Source of the DNA: Balneolaceae bacterium | Lineage (GTDB): Bacteria > Bacteroidota > Rhodothermia > Balneolales > Balneolaceae | DNA: 8,491 nt | NCBI GenBank assembly: GCA_007117235.1 | Contig: SKGY01000113.1 | Location: forward strand, 1 to 8,491 | Reading direction: 5' to 3' | Shown here: piece after piece, positions 6,406-8,491 of the stretch | Layout: each line of letters begins with the position of its first letter | How positions within the stretch are numbered: position 1 is the stretch's first letter | Translations under genes and position numbers: made by a program | The notes under the pieces: model-generated | Database searches by the model: none | The model's input: the letters and a program-made list of their open reading frames with translations, nothing else | Told to the model about the DNA's origin: nothing

Positions 6406-7722
6406 TTGATCATAAAACCCTCTTCTTTTCTTACTATTGCATTACTCTGTTTGATATCAGCCTGCTCATCCATTCAGACGAGAACAACAGCGGATCAAAG
6501 CAGCGAGAGAGTAAGTTCTGAACAGGGTATAATAAATACCTTCAACCCACAGGGCCAGTTAACCTTATCCGAAAATATTCATTCGATTTCGCTAAAGCGA
6601 TCCGGCTCTTTAGGGTCAGCACCTATCATTGAACTTACAAGAGATCATCAGCTTGAATTATTTTTTGAGACGTTAGGCTTCGATTCAAGGCAGTTCCAAA
6701 TCACATTTTCCCACCACAATCCTGACTGGACCACTTCCGGAATACCACCGGAGCAGTTTTTAACCGGGTTTCAATCAGCAAATGTGAGTGGAGGCTCTAT
6801 GAGCAGAAATACACGAACGAATTACAGACAATTTCGCTACCGCTTCCCAAATAGTGAGATTCAATTCAACAAAAGCGGCAATTACATGATACGGGTTGAA
6901 GATGGCGACACCGGGAATCTGCTTTTTACTACCCCCTTTTTTATCAAAGAGAACATTGGGTCTGTAACTTCTTCAGTTGATGTCATCCAAACTCCAAGAC
7001 AGCAACTCAGAACATCACACATATCAAGAACCCGATATCAGATTACAGATGGTGTGGAACAACCTCAGTTTGATCTGTCATTTAGAATGGTTCAAAACCA
7101 ATTCTGGGGACGGGCAGTAGATCCTGATGAAACAGATTTCTCATCGCCTGATCATGTTCTGTTTGAAACCTCACGTGCACAATCCTTTATTGGTGATTAC
7201 GAATTCAGAACTCTTCAATTTCGGGAAATAAGTCAAACCGAACCCCAAATTAATTCGGTAGATTTTAGCGAAAGCATGCCAATTATCTATTTAATGGATG
7301 ATGCAGTAGGTGATAACAGTTCTCCATTCGGAAGTTTTGGAAACCAACAAGCGGGAGCAACTCAAAATCTCAGTGCTGACTATGCAACAGTGTGGTTTCG
7401 TCTTGATCATCAGCAAACAACGGATGAAGAATCTGAAATATATCTGGTTGGAGATTTTAACCGTTGGTCAATTCAAAATCAGAATCGATTAAGTTATAAC
7501 TCAGAAATTCAAAGAATGGAAACGTCAGTAATCATCAAACCGGGCAACTATCGCTACAAATATGTAGTTCTCGAAGATAATCGAATAAATGACCTGGTTT
7601 TTGACGATCGTTTTTTAAATACAGTGCAGGAGTATCACTCATTTATTTATATGAGAGACTTAACCCGCAACTACTATCGTCTGCTTCAAACAGCCAACTT
7701 TTTTAACAGAAGCAGTGATTGA
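6406..7722 (+). CDS. DUF5103 / type IX secretion plug-like lipoprotein
   Basis: The proposed TTG start at 6406 gives a 438-residue protein with a lipoprotein signal: K4, hydrophobic 8-17, and lipobox LISAC with Cys20. Known family landmarks (PF17116, formerly DUF5103) are ISLKRSGSLGSAPIIEL (61-77), FSHHNPDWTTSG (101-112), SGNYMIRVED (157-166) and a C-terminal beta domain with YLVGDFNRW (346-354) and KPGNYRYKYV (378-387). In flavobacteria and Porphyromonas relatives, a protein of this family plugs the periplasmic side of the SprA outer-membrane translocon. Acting in type IX secretion here is an inference. The C-terminal motif also resembles AMPK-beta/CBM48 glycan-binding folds. An ATG at 6289 would extend the frame 39 codons inside dapF, burying the signal peptide, so I rejected it. 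AAGGAG (6382-6387) lies 18 bases before the TTG, a little far, so ATT/ATC starts at 6391/6394 cannot be excluded. Confidence 0.8.
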   Translation: MIIKPSSFLTIALLCLISACSSIQTRTTADQSSERVSSEQGIINTFNPQGQLTLSENIHSISLKRSGSLGSAPIIELTRDHQLELFFETLGFDSRQFQITFSHHNPDWTTSGIPPEQFLTGFQSANVSGGSMSRNTRTNYRQFRYRFPNSEIQFNKSGNYMIRVEDGDTGNLLFTTPFFIKENIGSVTSSVDVIQTPRQQLRTSHISRTRYQITDGVEQPQFDLSFRMVQNQFWGRAVDPDETDFSSPDHVLFETSRAQSFIGDYEFRTLQFREISQTEPQINSVDFSESMPIIYLMDDAVGDNSSPFGSFGNQQAGATQNLSADYATVWFRLDHQQTTDEESEIYLVGDFNRWSIQNQNRLSYNSEIQRMETSVIIKPGNYRYKYVVLEDNRINDLVFDDRFLNTVQEYHSFIYMRDLTRNYYRLLQTANFFNRSSD

Positions 7723-7820
7723 TCGTAATTCCCAATCGTTCATCATTTATACACAAATAACTCTTATTTTTTGCCGTTTCAATCATCACAACAGATGATC
7801 ATTTTCACATCAATTGTACA
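7723..7820 (+). other. Intergenic spacer before beta-lactamase-fold gene
   Basis: This 98-base AT-rich gap separates the ccmB-to-DUF5103 run from the next gene. I see no convincing terminator hairpin and no clear paired promoter boxes. A TTATAC (7747-7752) resembles a -10 box but lacks a matching -35. There is no Shine-Dalgarno sequence before the ATG at 7821. Whether the last gene belongs to the same transcript cannot be decided from sequence. Confidence 0.5.
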
Positions 7821-8491
7821 ATGCGCCTTTTAAAATTTTTTGCAGCTTTCTTTTTCTCAGCTCTCATCATTTACGCCTTCGTTTTTGGACTGAACTGGAA
7901 GTCATTCACCATTTTTATGGATAATCGTGACGCTATGGCTGATGGCAGCGAGTGGGTAGAAAAAACCTATTCACTTCGTGGCTTAAGTGAGTTTATTGAT
8001 GAAAACCCTCAGAATGTGTCAATTGCGAGTATTGTATTGGGCTCTCCCGATTCTACGCTACTTTATCAGGCTGAGGTACCGAGGGTAATGGGCACTTCCA
8101 GCAACATATTTATTCTTATCGCATATGCTAAAGAGTTCTCCTTAGGTAACTTAGACCCGGAAGAGATGATAATATGGGAGGATGTTTCTGCTTTTCAGCT
8201 CGTTGATGTTGATGCAAATACTCATCGCAACTCGTATAGACAAGCCGAACAACGTGCATGGATTCAAAATGGACAAATCTCAATACGTGATGCTCTTAAA
8301 CTACTAGCTGAATTTAATGACCTCGCTCTGTCTGACTATTTGTGGTGGAATTTAGATCCAATCGTTTGGGAAGAACTCCCTCAGTCACTCCAGCTCGAAC
8401 ATTCAGAAATGCCTCTACCCTTTTCAGGACTGTATCTGGCTATTTCGCCCGGAATACAAGAAAAACCGGCTGATGAAATACTTTCTGAGTG
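7821..8491 (+). CDS. Serine beta-lactamase/DD-peptidase-fold protein, catalytic motif degenerate, 3' end beyond window
   Basis: An ATG at 7821 opens a frame with no stop to the right edge, giving 223 complete codons. Residues 4-23 are strongly hydrophobic (FFAAFFFSALIIYAF) without a clear cleavage site, suggesting a signal anchor facing the periplasm. The body resembles the class A beta-lactamase-related family (PF13354). IASIVLGSPDSTLLYQAE (68-85) matches the first strands. GTSSNIFILIAYAKEFSLGNLDPEE (91-115) matches the nucleophile helix, and DANTH (131-135) and DALKLLAEFNDLALSDYL (157-174) match the region before and around SDN. Where SxxK is expected the sequence reads T92-S-S-N95. There is no lysine three residues after S93 or S94 either, and SDN is replaced by N166-D-L168. 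It may be a non-catalytic binding or scaffold protein. The KTG region lies outside the window. Confidence 0.65.
   Translation, partial: MRLLKFFAAFFFSALIIYAFVFGLNWKSFTIFMDNRDAMADGSEWVEKTYSLRGLSEFIDENPQNVSIASIVLGSPDSTLLYQAEVPRVMGTSSNIFILIAYAKEFSLGNLDPEEMIIWEDVSAFQLVDVDANTHRNSYRQAEQRAWIQNGQISIRDALKLLAEFNDLALSDYLWWNLDPIVWEELPQSLQLEHSEMPLPFSGLYLAISPGIQEKPADEILSE

Noticed and set aside
6228..6473. Minus-strand open frame across the dapF/DUF5103 junction
   Set aside because: It is antisense to dapF's conserved C-terminus and the lipoprotein signal, with no recognisable product.
7310..7492. Sixty-codon open frame inside the DUF5103 gene
   Set aside because: It overlaps the conserved C-terminal domain in another frame and has no features of its own.

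Overview
The window looks like ordinary chromosome from a moderately AT-rich bacterium of the Bacteroidota/Balneolota (FCB) group. The clues are a DUF5103-type protein (the type IX secretion 'plug' family, essentially confined to that group), a four-helix-bundle gene of the 23S rRNA intervening-sequence type at the left edge, very weak or absent Shine-Dalgarno sequences before most genes, and a possible TAnnTTTG-like promoter element before ccmB. Placement in Balneolota/Rhodothermia is my inference from overall protein style and was not tested.

Left half, minus strand: transcription probably starts near 3470 and runs leftward through a compact operon. It encodes a PTS EIIA/PtsN-type phosphocarrier, a secreted PBP4-type D-Ala-D-Ala carboxypeptidase (dacB, peptidase S13) and an NtrC-type sigma-54 activator, with gaps of only 11 and 2 bases. 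Below the operon, a short purine/pyrimidine-biased repetitive tract separates it from the first 18 codons of a four-helix-bundle gene that runs off the left edge.

Middle: positions 3440-3705 are a divergent intergenic region with small palindromes and possible promoters for both directions.

Right half, plus strand: ccmB (haem/cytochrome c maturation permease), a DNA polymerase III delta-prime-like clamp-loader ATPase (holB), diaminopimelate epimerase (dapF) and a DUF5103 lipoprotein form a tight run. Its genes overlap by one base or are separated by 3-4 bases. After a 98-base gap comes a serine beta-lactamase/DD-peptidase-fold protein, cut by the right edge, in which the SxxK catalytic motif is apparently replaced by TxxN.

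Taken together, several genes touch the cell wall and envelope: dapF makes the meso-DAP precursor, dacB trims peptidoglycan, the last gene has a penicillin-recognising-type fold, and the plug protein belongs to outer-membrane secretion. The PtsN/sigma-54 pair could supply regulation. I see no CRISPR array, tRNA, rRNA, insertion sequence or prophage, and no clearly new multi-gene system. The best leads are the catalytically dead-looking beta-lactamase-fold protein, the ptsN-dacB-sigma-54 operon and the four-helix-bundle edge with its repeat tract.
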